Shown here: piece after piece, positions 49,749-58,820 of the stretch
Layout: every line of letters starts with the position of its first letter
Position numbering within the stretch: position 1 is the stretch's first letter
Source: Alphaproteobacteria bacterium
Lineage (GTDB): Bacteria; Pseudomonadota; Alphaproteobacteria; TMED109
DNA length: 64,000 nt
Direction of reading: 5' to 3'
Assembly: GCA_021296265.1 (NCBI GenBank)
Contig: JAGWAT010000001.1
Location: forward strand, 70,639 to 134,638
Notes under the pieces: generated by a model
Seen by the model: only the letters and a program-made list of their open reading frames with translations
Database searches by the model: none
Told to the model about the DNA's origin: nothing
Program-made: the position numbers and the translations under genes

Positions 49749-51569
49749 TCACGCGCGCAGCGGCGCGCACGCTTCGGCCAGCCAGGCGCCCGTCTCCGGC
49801 TTGAGCCGCGGAGCCAGGGTCGTTGCAACCCGCTGGTGGTAGGCGTCGAGCCAGCGCAGTTCGTCCGGAGTGAGCATGTCGGGGACAATGAGGCGCCGGT
49901 CAATTGGAGCCAGCGTCAGGGTTTCGAAGCCGAGCAGGGGGAATTCGGCACCGTCCGGTGCAGGCTCCTCGCGCACTGCGACAAGGTTTTCGATGCGGAT
50001 TCCGTACTGGTCTTCAAGGTAGTACCCGGGCTCGTTGGAGATCACCATCCCGGCCGCAAGCGGCACGAGCGCGCTCTTAGAGACGGCTGGTGAGCCGGTG
50101 CGGTCGACCCGAAAGGAAATCGATTGGGGGCCTTCGTGCACATTGAGAAAACTGCCGACGCCGTGGCCGGTGCCGTGATCGTACGAGAGTCCCGCCTGCC
50201 ACAGCGGCGCGCGCGCCAGGATGTCCAGCTGGCCACCGGGCGTGCCGCTGGGAAAGCGGACGGAGGCCAACGCGATGTGTCCTTTGAGCACGCGCGTGAA
50301 GCGGTCGCACATTTCCGGCTGCGGCGGACCCACGACAACAGTGCGGGTGACGTCGGTCGTGCCGCCGAGGTACTGGCCGCCGCTGTCGACCAGGTAGAGA
50401 TCTCCCGGACGAAGCGGTAGATCGGTTTCCGGCGAGGCCCGGTAATGCACGATGGCGCCGTGTGGCCCCGTGCCGGAAATCGTCGGAAAACTCGGGGATC
50501 TGAAGTCCGGACTCTCGCGCCGGTATGCCTCCAGCCGCGCGGCGGCGCTGCATTCGCTGACCTCGCCGAGGGGAGCATGCTCCTCTAGCCAGCGGAGGAA
50601 CTTGACCATCGCCAGGCCGTCAATTTCATGGACCGCTCGCATGCCCTGCAACTCGACGGAATTCTTTACGGCTCTCGGCAGTTCGACGGGGTCAGGGGCG
50701 TGCCTGACCCCGGCTCCCGACTCGGTCAGGAGCGTTCGGATCCACACCGGCGTGGAAGCCGGATCAAGCTGCACAGTTGCCTGCTCCGCACCGAGCGTCG
50801 ACAAGCTGTCCCGGAGCGCCGAACTCGGCTGCACCGACACCGAGTCCCCCAGATGGATCCGCACTTCCTCCGTCAGGCCGACGGGGTTCGCGAACAGGCG
50901 CGCGGATCCGTCGCGCAGCAGGATTGCCGTGTTCAGCGCCACCGGCGAATAGGGTAGGTCCGTCCCGCGAATATTGAGGAGCCAGGCGACCGATTCACAT
51001 GATGCGAGCACGACCGCGTCGACCTCGTGTCGCCTCAGTGTTTCTGCCAATCGGCTCCGCTTGCTGGCGCTCGTCTCACCGGCGTACTCCAGCGGGTGGG
51101 GGAGAATGCTCCCGGCCGGGGGAGGAGGCTGGTCGGTCCAACACTGGTCGATCGGGTTCGGGTCCACGGGAACCAGTTTTCCGCCGGCCCGCTCCACGAC
51201 TCGTGTCATGTGCTCGACCCGGGCTACGCTGAACAACCTGGGATCGAAGCCGATCCTGGCGTCTCCGTCCATCGTGTCGGCCAGCCAGCGGCCGGGCGGG
51301 CAGGAGCCGCTGTTGAACACCTCATAATTTCCGGGGTCAACTTGCGAACGCGCTTGGATCGTGTATCGCCCATCGACAAACAGTGCGGCGCGGCCGGCCA
51401 GCACCACCGCCGTGCCAGCCGATCCGGTGAACCCGGTGAGCCATGCCAACCGTTCAGCAGCGGCGGAAATGAACTCGCCGAGGAACTCGTCTTCATGCGG
51501 TTGAACGAAGCCGTGCAGGCCGCGTTCCGTCAGCCGGTCCCGGACGAGCCGAAGGCGCTTCCCAGTCAT
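49749..51569 (-). CDS. pepP: Xaa-Pro aminopeptidase (M24B)
   Basis: Removes the N-terminal residue ahead of proline. It has 606 residues, the long three-domain form (two creatinase-like N-terminal domains plus a pita-bread catalytic domain) like eukaryotic XPNPEP1. Metal ligands are recognisable in YLVDSGGQYLGGTTDVTRT (two Asp), YDHGTGHGVGSFLNVHEGP (His), MVISNEPGYY (Glu) and YGIRIENL (Glu). It runs convergent to adk. The C-terminal tail with WLDAYHQRV is typical of this long family. Confidence 0.93.
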   Translation of the reverse strand: MTGKRLRLVRDRLTERGLHGFVQPHEDEFLGEFISAAAERLAWLTGFTGSAGTAVVLAGRAALFVDGRYTIQARSQVDPGNYEVFNSGSCPPGRWLADTMDGDARIGFDPRLFSVARVEHMTRVVERAGGKLVPVDPNPIDQCWTDQPPPPAGSILPHPLEYAGETSASKRSRLAETLRRHEVDAVVLASCESVAWLLNIRGTDLPYSPVALNTAILLRDGSARLFANPVGLTEEVRIHLGDSVSVQPSSALRDSLSTLGAEQATVQLDPASTPVWIRTLLTESGAGVRHAPDPVELPRAVKNSVELQGMRAVHEIDGLAMVKFLRWLEEHAPLGEVSECSAAARLEAYRRESPDFRSPSFPTISGTGPHGAIVHYRASPETDLPLRPGDLYLVDSGGQYLGGTTDVTRTVVVGPPQPEMCDRFTRVLKGHIALASVRFPSGTPGGQLDILARAPLWQAGLSYDHGTGHGVGSFLNVHEGPQSISFRVDRTGSPAVSKSALVPLAAGMVISNEPGYYLEDQYGIRIENLVAVREEPAPDGAEFPLLGFETLTLAPIDRRLIVPDMLTPDELRWLDAYHQRVATTLAPRLKPETGAWLAEACAPLRA

Positions 51570-51740
51570 ACGGTCTCACGTCCAGCCGGGCGTGGCGGAC
51601 TTGACGATGGTATCGTAGAGGATGAGGCGGCGATAATAGCACCGAAGCGACGGACACGAGGCCGTACACCGGTCGGACACCCGGGTTCTCGGCCCGGTCG
51701 GGACTGGACGGAAATCGCCGTGTGGGAGCCTCGGCAGACC

Positions 51741-51765
51741 GTCTGATTTCCGCCCTAAATCAGAC
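51741..51765. promoter_or_regulatory. 9-bp inverted repeat upstream of clpX
   Basis: A perfect palindromic arm pair GTCTGATTT/AAATCAGAC separated by 7 nt (CCGCCCT). It could be an operator for the divergent pepP/clpX promoters or a hairpin. It is AT-richer than the flanks. Confidence 0.4.
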
Positions 51766-51803
51766 TTGTCGAGCGGAACGCCCTTCGAGGCGTGCCATTT
51801 AGC

Positions 51804-51832
51804 TTGCGTCGACGACCCGCGAAGGGTTAGAT
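51804..51832 (+). promoter_or_regulatory. Candidate promoter of clpX-lon
   Basis: TTGCGT (51804-51809) and TTAGAT (51827-51832) are 17 bp apart, 55 bp before the clpX ATG. The boxes match the sigma-70 consensus moderately. No heat-shock sigma-32 pattern was recognised. Confidence 0.35.
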
Positions 51833-51846
51833 TTCTCCCCTTGTGG

Positions 51847-51865
51847 GAGCCGTGAAAAACGGCTC
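51847..51865 (+). promoter_or_regulatory. Leader hairpin before clpX
   Basis: GAGCCGT and ACGGCTC form a perfect 7-bp stem with a GAAAA loop, ending 21 nt before the clpX start codon. The position suggests an effect on mRNA stability or on ribosome access; this is inference. Confidence 0.4.
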
Positions 51866-51886
51866 GATCACGCGTGCGGACGGTAC

Positions 51887-53176
51887 ATGAGCGAATCCAC
51901 CGGCAAGGACGGAAAGAACAGCCTGTTTTGCTCGTTCTGCGGCAAAAGCCAACACGAAGTCCGGAAACTGATTGCCGGCCCGACGGTGTTCATCTGCGAC
52001 GAATGCGTCGAATTGTGCATGGATATCATCCGTGAGGACAATCACTCGAGTCTGGTCAAAAGCCGCGAGGGTGTACCCACGCCGTCCGAGATCTGCGCGG
52101 TCCTCGACGATTATGTGGTCGGTCAGGACCATGCCAAGCGGGTGCTGTCCGTTGCCGTGCACAATCACTACAAGCGTCTTGCGCACGGGCTCAAGTCGTC
52201 GGACGTCGAGTTGGCCAAGTCCAACATCCTGCTGATCGGGCCGACGGGCAGTGGCAAGACCCTGCTGGCGCAGACCTTGGCGCGGATTCTTGACGTGCCG
52301 TTCACGATGGCCGACGCGACGACCCTGACCGAGGCCGGTTACGTTGGTGAAGATGTCGAGAACATCATTCTGCACCTGCTCCAAAATTCCGAATACAACG
52401 TGGAGCGGGCGCAGCGCGGCATCGTGTATGTGGACGAGATCGACAAGATCAGCCGGAAGTCGGACAACCCTTCGATCACGCGCGACGTGTCGGGCGAGGG
52501 CGTGCAGCAGGCGCTGCTGAAGATCATGGAAGGCACGGTGGCGAGTGTCCCGCCGCAGGGTGGCCGCAAGCACCCGCAGCAGGAGTTCCTGCAGGTGGAT
52601 ACGACCAACATTCTGTTCATCTGTGGAGGCGCATTCAGCGGTCTGGAGCGGATTATCGCCGACAGGGAAACGGGGACCGGCATCGGCTTTGGCGCCGATG
52701 TGCGATCACCGGAGGAAGCCCGCAAGGACGACATCCTGAAGAAGGTGCAGCCCGAGGACCTGCTGCGCTATGGACTGATCCCCGAATTTATCGGCCGGCT
52801 CCCTGTCGCGACCACCCTTCGCGAACTCGACGAATCCGCGCTGGTCGAGATCATCACGACGCCGAAGAACGCACTGGTGAAGCAATACGTGCGCATGTTC
52901 GAGATGGAAGGCGCGAAGCTGACGGTCACCGAGGACGCCGTTCGCGTGATCGCGCGTCGGGCCATTTCGCAGAAAACGGGTGCCCGTGGCCTGCGATCGA
53001 TTTTTGAAGCTATCCTGTTGGACACGATGTTCCATCTGCCGTCACACGACGGAGTACAGGAAGTTGTCATCGACTCGGAAGTTGCCGAGGGCCGTCGGCA
53101 GCCCCTGATGATCTTCGCCGACCCTGCCGTCGGCTCAGCGGCGGAACGCTCGCAGCCCCGCGCCATTTCCGGATAG
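51887..53176 (+). CDS. clpX: ATP-dependent Clp protease ATP-binding subunit ClpX
   Basis: Hexameric unfoldase, 429 residues. The zinc-binding domain is at residues 14-43 (CSFC and CDEC pairs), Walker A is [12 protein letters not shown], Walker B is [10 protein letters not shown], and the ClpP-docking IGF loop is in [10 protein letters not shown], so it should dock a ClpP. No clpP or tig lies upstream as in most proteobacteria. lon follows 87 bp downstream in the common clpX-lon order. Confidence 0.98.
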   Translation: MSESTGKDGKNSLFCSFCGKSQHEVRKLIAGPTVFICDECVELCMDIIREDNHSSLVKSREGVPTPSEICAVLDDYVVGQDHAKRVLSVAVHNHYKRLAHGLKSSDVELAKSNILLIGPTGSGKTLLAQTLARILDVPFTMADATTLTEAGYVGEDVENIILHLLQNSEYNVERAQRGIVYVDEIDKISRKSDNPSITRDVSGEGVQQALLKIMEGTVASVPPQGGRKHPQQEFLQVDTTNILFICGGAFSGLERIIADRETGTGIGFGADVRSPEEARKDDILKKVQPEDLLRYGLIPEFIGRLPVATTLRELDESALVEIITTPKNALVKQYVRMFEMEGAKLTVTEDAVRVIARRAISQKTGARGLRSIFEAILLDTMFHLPSHDGVQEVVIDSEVAEGRRQPLMIFADPAVGSAAERSQPRAISG

Positions 53177-53263
53177 CGCGCCGGGCCTTGAAATAGGGCT
53201 CTGGACATCACAACTGTGCTTGGCGGCGCCAGCCGTTTCCGGAGCCACTAAGGACAAAGCAGC

Positions 53264-55714
53264 ATGCAAGACGATAGTGAGAAGGCCGTTCCCACGGTGC
53301 CGGAACGCGAGACCAAGCTCTTGCCGGTGTTGCCGCTCCGAGACATCGTCGTTTTTCCCAACATGATCGTCCCGCTGTTCGTGGGGCGGGAAAAGACGGT
53401 GCGCGCCCTGGAAGAGGCCATGGGGGGTGACAAGCGGATCCTGCTCGTCGCCCAGCGCGAATCCACCGAAGACGACCCGGGGCCAGAGGACATCTATCCG
53501 GTCGGTACGGTCGGAAAAATCGTCCAGTTGCTCAAGCTCCCTGACAACACCGTGAAGGTATTGGTCGAGGGAGTGGTGCGGGCGTCCATCGAAGAGTTCA
53601 CCGTCACCGATACGTTCCTCCAGGCTAGGATTTCCGACCTTCCCGACGAAACGCCGGCGCTGGACAGCACGCTCGAGGCGTTGCTCCGCGCCGTGCACGC
53701 GCGGTTCGAGACATACGCCAAGTTGAGCAAGAAGATTGGGCAGGAAACGGTGGCGTCGATCGCGCAGATCGACTTTACCGACCCTGGCCGGATTGCCGAT
53801 GCGGTGGCCGCCCAGATCGGGAGCAAGATCTCGGACCGGCAGACGTTGCTCGAGACCAGTGACATCCGAAAGCGGCTTGATCTGATCCACGCGTCGATCG
53901 AAGCGGAGATCGAGGTACTGAAGGTCGAGCGCAAGATCCGGACGCGCGTCAAGACGCAGATGGAGCGTTCGCAGCGCGAGTACTACCTCAATGAGCAGAT
54001 GAAGGCGATCCAGCGCGAGCTGGGTGAAGGCAGTGACCGCGACGAGGACGACGCCGACAACTTCCGCTCGCGCATCATGGCGACCAAGTTTTCCAAGGAA
54101 GCCAAGGCGAAGGCCCTGGGAGAACTGCGGAAGCTACGTTCGATGAGTCCGATGTCAGCCGAGTCGACGGTGGTACGCAGCTACATCGAGTGGTTGCTGG
54201 ACGTTCCCTGGAAGAAGGCCAGCCGCGTCAACCGCGATCTGAGGAAGGCAGAGACGATCCTGAACGAGGACCATTACGGTCTGGAGAAGGTCAAGGAGCG
54301 CATTCTTGAACACCTCGCGGTGCAGCAGCGAACCAAGCGCGGACACGGTCAGATCCTTTGTCTCGTCGGACCGCCTGGGGTGGGAAAGACGTCACTGGGA
54401 GAATCCGTCGCCCGGGCGACGGGCCGGAAGTTCGTTCGTGTGGCGCTTGGTGGAATTCGCGACGAAGCGGAGATCCGCGGTCATCGTCGTACCTACGTCG
54501 GCTCCATGCCCGGGCGCATCATCCAGGGCATGAAGAAGGCCAAGGTGTCCAACCCCCTCTTCCTGCTGGATGAAATCGACAAGCTCGGTGCTGACTGGCG
54601 GGGCGATCCGACGTCGGCCCTGCTGGAGGTGCTGGACCCGGAGCAGAACATCACCTTCAACGACCACTACCTGGAGGTTGACTACGACCTGTCGGGGGTC
54701 TTTTTCCTGACCACGGCGAATACGCGCAACATGCCGCAACCGCTGCTGGACCGGATGGAAATCATCCCATTGCCGGGTTACACGGAGCGCGAGAAGATCG
54801 AAATTGCCAGGTCGCACCTGATCGCCAAGCAGATGAAGCGCAACGGACTCCGGTCACACGAGTGGACGCTGCAGGACGATGCACTGGAGACGATCATCCA
54901 GCGCTATACGCGTGAAGCTGGTGTTCGGGGACTCGAGCGTGAGATCGCGAAGTTGTGCCGGAAGGCCGTCCGCAAGATCGTGGGGGACGAGATCGAGACG
55001 GTCGTGGTGACGCCCGATGACCTTCCCGAATACCTCGGGCCGTTGCGTTTCCGCTACGGCGAAATCGAAAGTGAACAGATGGTCGGGGTGGCGACCGGGC
55101 TCGCCTACACCGAAGTGGGCGGTGACCTGCTGACGATCGAGTCGGTCACGATGCCCGGCAAGGGCCGCCGCCAAATCACCGGTCAGCTGGGCGAAGTGAT
55201 GCAGGAGTCGGTCAAGGCGGCGGTCTCGTACCTGCGGTCGCGCGCCCGGTTGCTCAGCATCGATCCCGAGACATTCGACACGCGGGACATTCACCTCCAC
55301 GTGCCCGAGGGCGCAACGCCAAAGGACGGTCCTTCCGCGGGGCTCGCGGTCGTCACGTCCATCTTGTCGGCGCTCACGGGAATCCCGGCTTCGGCGCGCG
55401 TGGCCATGACCGGGGAGGTGACCCTGCGTGGGCGGGTGCTCCCGATCGGCGGGCTGAAGGAAAAGCTCCTCGCAGCGCTTCGGGGAAGTATTCGAACGGT
55501 GCTCATCCCGAAAGACAACGAGAAGGACCTGGCGGAGGTTCCGGACGAGGTCAAGGAAGGTCTCGAGATCGTGCCGGTCAACCAAGTCGACGAGATCCTC
55601 TCGCATGTCCTGCCGGGTCTGTCGATCCGCGAATGGAGCGACGACATGGGCCAGCTCAACATTCCGGCGGGCCCGCCCGTGAAACCGGTCAGCGGCGACG
55701 TTACCCGTCATTGA
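53264..55714 (+). CDS. lon: ATP-dependent protease Lon
   Basis: 816 residues in three domains: N-terminal substrate domain (LPVLPLRDIVVFPNMIVPLF at the start), AAA+ module with Walker A GPPGVGKTSLG and Walker B NPLFLLDEIDKLG, and C-terminal Ser-Lys protease with PKDGPSAG (catalytic Ser) and the Lys in GLKEKLLAA. An AAGGA site precedes the ATG. The usual hupB downstream neighbour is missing; an SDR gene follows. Confidence 0.98.
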   Translation: MQDDSEKAVPTVPERETKLLPVLPLRDIVVFPNMIVPLFVGREKTVRALEEAMGGDKRILLVAQRESTEDDPGPEDIYPVGTVGKIVQLLKLPDNTVKVLVEGVVRASIEEFTVTDTFLQARISDLPDETPALDSTLEALLRAVHARFETYAKLSKKIGQETVASIAQIDFTDPGRIADAVAAQIGSKISDRQTLLETSDIRKRLDLIHASIEAEIEVLKVERKIRTRVKTQMERSQREYYLNEQMKAIQRELGEGSDRDEDDADNFRSRIMATKFSKEAKAKALGELRKLRSMSPMSAESTVVRSYIEWLLDVPWKKASRVNRDLRKAETILNEDHYGLEKVKERILEHLAVQQRTKRGHGQILCLVGPPGVGKTSLGESVARATGRKFVRVALGGIRDEAEIRGHRRTYVGSMPGRIIQGMKKAKVSNPLFLLDEIDKLGADWRGDPTSALLEVLDPEQNITFNDHYLEVDYDLSGVFFLTTANTRNMPQPLLDRMEIIPLPGYTEREKIEIARSHLIAKQMKRNGLRSHEWTLQDDALETIIQRYTREAGVRGLEREIAKLCRKAVRKIVGDEIETVVVTPDDLPEYLGPLRFRYGEIESEQMVGVATGLAYTEVGGDLLTIESVTMPGKGRRQITGQLGEVMQESVKAAVSYLRSRARLLSIDPETFDTRDIHLHVPEGATPKDGPSAGLAVVTSILSALTGIPASARVAMTGEVTLRGRVLPIGGLKEKLLAALRGSIRTVLIPKDNEKDLAEVPDEVKEGLEIVPVNQVDEILSHVLPGLSIREWSDDMGQLNIPAGPPVKPVSGDVTRH

Positions 55715-55757
55715 ACAGGCGCCCGTGGCGGCGGTCCGACATCTCAGGAGTTAGTGC

Positions 55758-56522
55758 ATGAATTTCAGCAGAGCCCATGCGTTCGTGACGGGTGGCGCGT
55801 CAGGATTGGGAGCCGCCACCGTGGAAGCTGTGCTCGATGCCGGCGGCCACGCGAGCATCGTGGACATCGACGGTGCCCGCGCCGAGGCGCTGGCCGCGCG
55901 GTTGGGAGCGCGCAGCCGGGCGGTGGCCCTCGACGTGGCCGACGAGGCCGCGGTGGCTGATGCCGTTGCCGCCAGCGTGCGGGCGTTCGGTCCGCTCAAC
56001 CTCGTGGTCAACTGTGCGGGCGTCGCCACCCCCGGAAGAGTGGTTGGCCGCGGTGGCCCGTTGCCGCTCGAGGCGTACGTCCGGGTGATTCAGATCAACC
56101 TGGTGGGGACGTTCAATGTCATGAAGGCGGCCGCGGCGGCCATGCAGGGAAATGAGCCGGACGGTGAGGACCGGGGCCTGATCGTCAACACCGCATCGGT
56201 GGCCGCATTCGACGGCCAGATCGGCCAGGGAGCGTACGCTTCGTCCAAGGGCGGCGTGGTGGCACTGACCCTGCCGGCAGCCCGTGAATTGGCGCGCTTC
56301 GCGATCCGTGTCGTGACCATCGCGCCCGGATTGTTCGAAACGCCAATGCTGGCAGGCCTGCCCGAAGCGGCCAAGGAATCCCTGATCGCGTCCACGCTGC
56401 ACCCGTCGCGCCTGGGGCGTTCCGAGGAATACGCGTCGCTGGTCCGCCATATCTACGAAAACCCGATGATCAACGGCGAGACCATTCGGCTCGACGGCAC
56501 CGTTCGCTTGGCGCCCCGTTAG
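55758..56522 (+). CDS. Short-chain dehydrogenase, 3-hydroxyacyl-CoA dehydrogenase type 2 (HSD10-like)
   Basis: 254 residues. The cofactor motif is [12 protein letters not shown], with VDIDG favouring NAD. NCAGVA is present, and the catalytic set is S in NTASVAAF and YASSK. The ending [15 protein letters not shown] is typical of HSD10/3-hydroxy-2-methylbutyryl-CoA dehydrogenases that act in branched-chain and short-chain acyl-CoA oxidation. AGGAG is upstream of the ATG. The second SDR follows 9 bp later, so the pair is co-transcribed. Confidence 0.88.
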   Translation: MNFSRAHAFVTGGASGLGAATVEAVLDAGGHASIVDIDGARAEALAARLGARSRAVALDVADEAAVADAVAASVRAFGPLNLVVNCAGVATPGRVVGRGGPLPLEAYVRVIQINLVGTFNVMKAAAAAMQGNEPDGEDRGLIVNTASVAAFDGQIGQGAYASSKGGVVALTLPAARELARFAIRVVTIAPGLFETPMLAGLPEAAKESLIASTLHPSRLGRSEEYASLVRHIYENPMINGETIRLDGTVRLAPR

Positions 56523-56531
56523 AGGAAGCCC

Positions 56532-57353
56532 ATGCCGGCACTATCTGGAAAGACGATTCTGGTCACCGGCGCCAGCCGGGGGATCGGGAAGGCCATAGCG
56601 CTTAGGTGCGCGCGCGACGGAGCCAATGTCGTGGTGACGGGAAAGACCGAGGACCCGCACCCGAAATTGCCGGGCACGATCCATTCGGCGGCCGAAGAGG
56701 TAGAGCAGGCGGGAGGGAAAGCCCTTGCCGTCGCGCTCGACGTCAGGGCCGAGGAGCAGGTAGCGGACTGCGTCCGGCGGACCGTGGAGACATTCGGCGG
56801 TCTGGATGTGCTGGTCAACAACGCGAGCGCTATTCACTTGGCCGGCGTGGAGGCGACCCCGACCAAACGTTTCGACCTGATGTTCGGAATCAATGTGCGC
56901 GGTACACACGTGGTGTCGCACCACGCCATCCCGCACCTCAGGCAGGCCTCGAACCCGCACATATTGACCTTGGCACCTCCGCTGAATCTCAACCCCGACT
57001 GGTTCGCGCCACACGCCGCCTACACGGCGTCGAAGTACGCGATGTCGATGCTCGCCATCGGCATGGCCGGGGAACTGGCGGAAGCCGGCATCGCGTCGAA
57101 CGCGCTGTGGCCGCGCACCACTATCGCCACCGCGGCAGTTGAGTTCGTCGTCGGATCGGAGCTGATGGAGCGGAGTCGGAAACCCGGCATCATGGCGGAC
57201 GCCGCCCACGCCATCGTGACCCGTCCTGCGCGCTCCTGTACCGGGAATACCTTCATCGACGAGGACGTCCTGCGTGAGGCAGGGGTCGAGAGCCTGGCGT
57301 CCTACGCGGTTAACCCCGCCGTCGAGCTGCAGCAGGACATCTTCCTGGACTGA
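56532..57353 (+). CDS. Short-chain dehydrogenase, HSDL2-like
   Basis: 273 residues. TGASRGIGKAIALRCARDGA is the NADP-type Rossmann motif, LVNNASAIHLAG follows, and YTASKYAMSMLAIGMAGEL carries the Tyr-Lys pair. The block PPLNLNPDWFAPH and the ALWPRTTIATAA segment are HSDL2 hallmarks. The residue before PPLN is Ala, where I expect Ser in most relatives (see findings). It probably acts on an acyl-CoA or prenyl-type substrate; unknown. The operon partner is the HSD10-like gene. Confidence 0.85.
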   Translation: MPALSGKTILVTGASRGIGKAIALRCARDGANVVVTGKTEDPHPKLPGTIHSAAEEVEQAGGKALAVALDVRAEEQVADCVRRTVETFGGLDVLVNNASAIHLAGVEATPTKRFDLMFGINVRGTHVVSHHAIPHLRQASNPHILTLAPPLNLNPDWFAPHAAYTASKYAMSMLAIGMAGELAEAGIASNALWPRTTIATAAVEFVVGSELMERSRKPGIMADAAHAIVTRPARSCTGNTFIDEDVLREAGVESLASYAVNPAVELQQDIFLD

Positions 57354-57396
57354 TCGCCACAAAGACGCCTCCGGGCCCGCCAGCCATCGCACAGTG

Positions 57397-57411
57397 ATGC
57401 AGAAACTGCAT
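57397..57411. promoter_or_regulatory. Palindrome ATGCAG-AAA-CTGCAT
   Basis: A perfect 6-3-6 dyad 44 bp after the second SDR stop. A second, tighter TGCAG-TG-CTGCA dyad follows at 57463-57474. The shared TGCAG half-site suggests an operator pair for one regulator; no regulator gene is adjacent. Confidence 0.4.
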
Positions 57412-57462
57412 ATCTGTCGACGACTTTGCAGTCCATCGCCGCCGCCGATCGGGCAGCAACCA

Positions 57463-57474
57463 TGCAGTGCTGCA
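57463..57474. promoter_or_regulatory. Palindrome TGCAG-TG-CTGCA
   Basis: A perfect 5-2-5 dyad sharing half-sites with the one at 57397-57411, 66 bp away start to start. Confidence 0.35.
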
Positions 57475-57524
57475 CTCCGCGCGCTCCCCGTCGAGACCAG
57501 AACACGGGCCTGCAACAGTCCCAC

Positions 57525-57545
57525 ATCATGCAAAAAACGCATGAT
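57525..57545 (+). terminator. Hairpin ATCATGC-N7-GCATGAT
   Basis: A perfect 7-bp stem with loop AAAAAAC, 172 bp after the HSDL2-like gene. Loop and stem are AT-richer than the region. No T-run follows on the plus strand, so the terminator label is tentative; it may be an operator. Confidence 0.3.
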
Positions 57546-57636
57546 TAAGGCGTGAGATCGCCTATAGGTAGACGCTCATCGCGCACCTACATGGTTCTAC
57601 AGGCACGCTCGTCGCGTGCTCGAAAGGAACAAGGCG

Positions 57637-57810
57637 ATGAATACCCTCTTCTATCGACCCGCTGCCGGCACCGATTATCCCGGGTTGGCCCGGGCAGGCC
57701 GCGCCCTGCAGGGCAGAGCAGTTCGGGAAGCGCTCGTTCGCTTCGTCCGAAGGCTGGGCAACGGCGTACAGGGGCTTCTGATCGGCACGGGAGCATCCCG
57801 CCACGCGTGA
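57637..57810 (+). CDS. Small protein of unknown function (57 residues)
   Basis: A short frame starting MNTLFYRPAAG with AAAGGA (57623-57628) 8 nt upstream, ending in GASRHA. The composition is basic and amphipathic (RALQGRAVREALVRFVRRLG), somewhat like the short DUF1127-type proteins of alphaproteobacteria, but the defining C-terminal motif is missing. The good ribosome site and the palindrome-rich upstream region support expression. It may be non-coding. Confidence 0.45.
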   Translation: MNTLFYRPAAGTDYPGLARAGRALQGRAVREALVRFVRRLGNGVQGLLIGTGASRHA

Positions 57811-57879
57811 TCGCAAGTGAGGTCGTGGAAAAATCCGTGGCGGGGCAGGTCTTGTGGCGCTGCCTCGCCACGGACGCCA

Positions 57880-58809
57880 CTACGCCCCGCCCGTTGTCTC
57901 CGGAATCCTGAACCCGGCCCGAGCGAACGCGGATCGCATCGTCTCGGGCACCGGTGCTTCGATCCGGAGCGTACATCCTTCCAGATCCGGCACAGCGATC
58001 TCTCGGGCATGGAGCTGCAATGGGCCGCCCGATTTGGCGCCGTCCCCGCCGTACTTGGCATCCCCTTGAATGGGGCATCCGATCATGGCGCAATGCACCC
58101 GCAGTTGATGTGTTCGCCCGGTTACCGGCCGAAGTTCAAGCCATGCAATGTCGTCTGAGGCCCCTCTCGTCCTGTAGCTGGTGGCGGCAGCCCGCCCGGT
58201 CGACCCCCCGACCATCCGCCGCTCACCGCCCGCGGTGATTTTCCGCAAATGGCCCGCGATCTGACCGGCGCGCGGGTTCGGAGCCCCGGCGACCAGGGCC
58301 CAGTACACCTTGTCAGCAAGGCCCTGCCGAAAGATCCGACTGCAATGCTGGGCCGCCCGGCGCGAGCGCGCCAGCAACAGAACGCCTGTCGTGTCCCGGT
58401 CGAGTCGGTGGACTAGGCGCGGTCGCTCATCCGCGCCCCATCGCAGGGCGTCCAGCATGCCGTCCAGGTGAATGGAGATCCCCGGGCCCCCTTGGACGGG
58501 GAGGCCCGCGGGCTTGTTGATCGCGATGAAGTGATCATCCCGATAGAGCATGCGCTCCGACAGCGACGCGATTTGTTCGTTGGTCGGGAACGATGCGGAC
58601 AACTTGCGAGCCTGGTGCTCCACCGGAGGGATGCGCACCATTTGTCCAGCTGCCAGGCGAAGGTGGCCTCTGGCGCGGCGGCCGTCCACGCGGACCTGGC
58701 CGGTACGGATGAGTCTCTGGATGAGTCCAAAGGGGAGTTCGGGAAGTTGCTCGCGCAGCCAGCGGTCGAGCCGAATGCCGTCGTCGTCGTCGCGGACGGT
58801 CTCCGGCAT
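57880..58809 (-). CDS. RluA-family 23S rRNA pseudouridine synthase (RluC-like)
   Basis: 309 residues from the chosen ATG. An N-terminal S4 domain (GIRLDRWLREQLPELPFGLI) is followed by the synthase domain with the catalytic aspartate in RLVHRLDRDTTGVLLLARS. The later block GRTHQLRVHCAMIGCPIQGD fits RluC/RluD, which modify helix 39 or 69 of 23S rRNA; which sites is not decidable. ATGs at 58836 and 58809 are both possible; the first would overlap crcB by 16 bp. Confidence 0.9.
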   Translation of the reverse strand: MPETVRDDDDGIRLDRWLREQLPELPFGLIQRLIRTGQVRVDGRRARGHLRLAAGQMVRIPPVEHQARKLSASFPTNEQIASLSERMLYRDDHFIAINKPAGLPVQGGPGISIHLDGMLDALRWGADERPRLVHRLDRDTTGVLLLARSRRAAQHCSRIFRQGLADKVYWALVAGAPNPRAGQIAGHLRKITAGGERRMVGGSTGRAAATSYRTRGASDDIAWLELRPVTGRTHQLRVHCAMIGCPIQGDAKYGGDGAKSGGPLQLHAREIAVPDLEGCTLRIEAPVPETMRSAFARAGFRIPETTGGA

Positions 58810-58820
58810 CCGGCTGCGCG

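Larger units (their letters stand above)
51570..51886. other. Divergent region between pepP and clpX
   Basis: A 317-bp gap. It contains a 9-bp hairpin at 51741-51765, a candidate promoter at 51804-51832, a direct repeat TGTGGGAGCC at 51721 and 51842, and a 7-bp hairpin in the clpX leader at 51847-51865. No gene; in particular no clpP. Confidence 0.55.
57354..57636. other. Palindrome-rich intergenic region
   Basis: 283 bp with at least three perfect dyads (listed separately) and a TATAGG at 57563-57568 that could be a -10 box for the small gene. No larger gene is visible. Confidence 0.5.
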
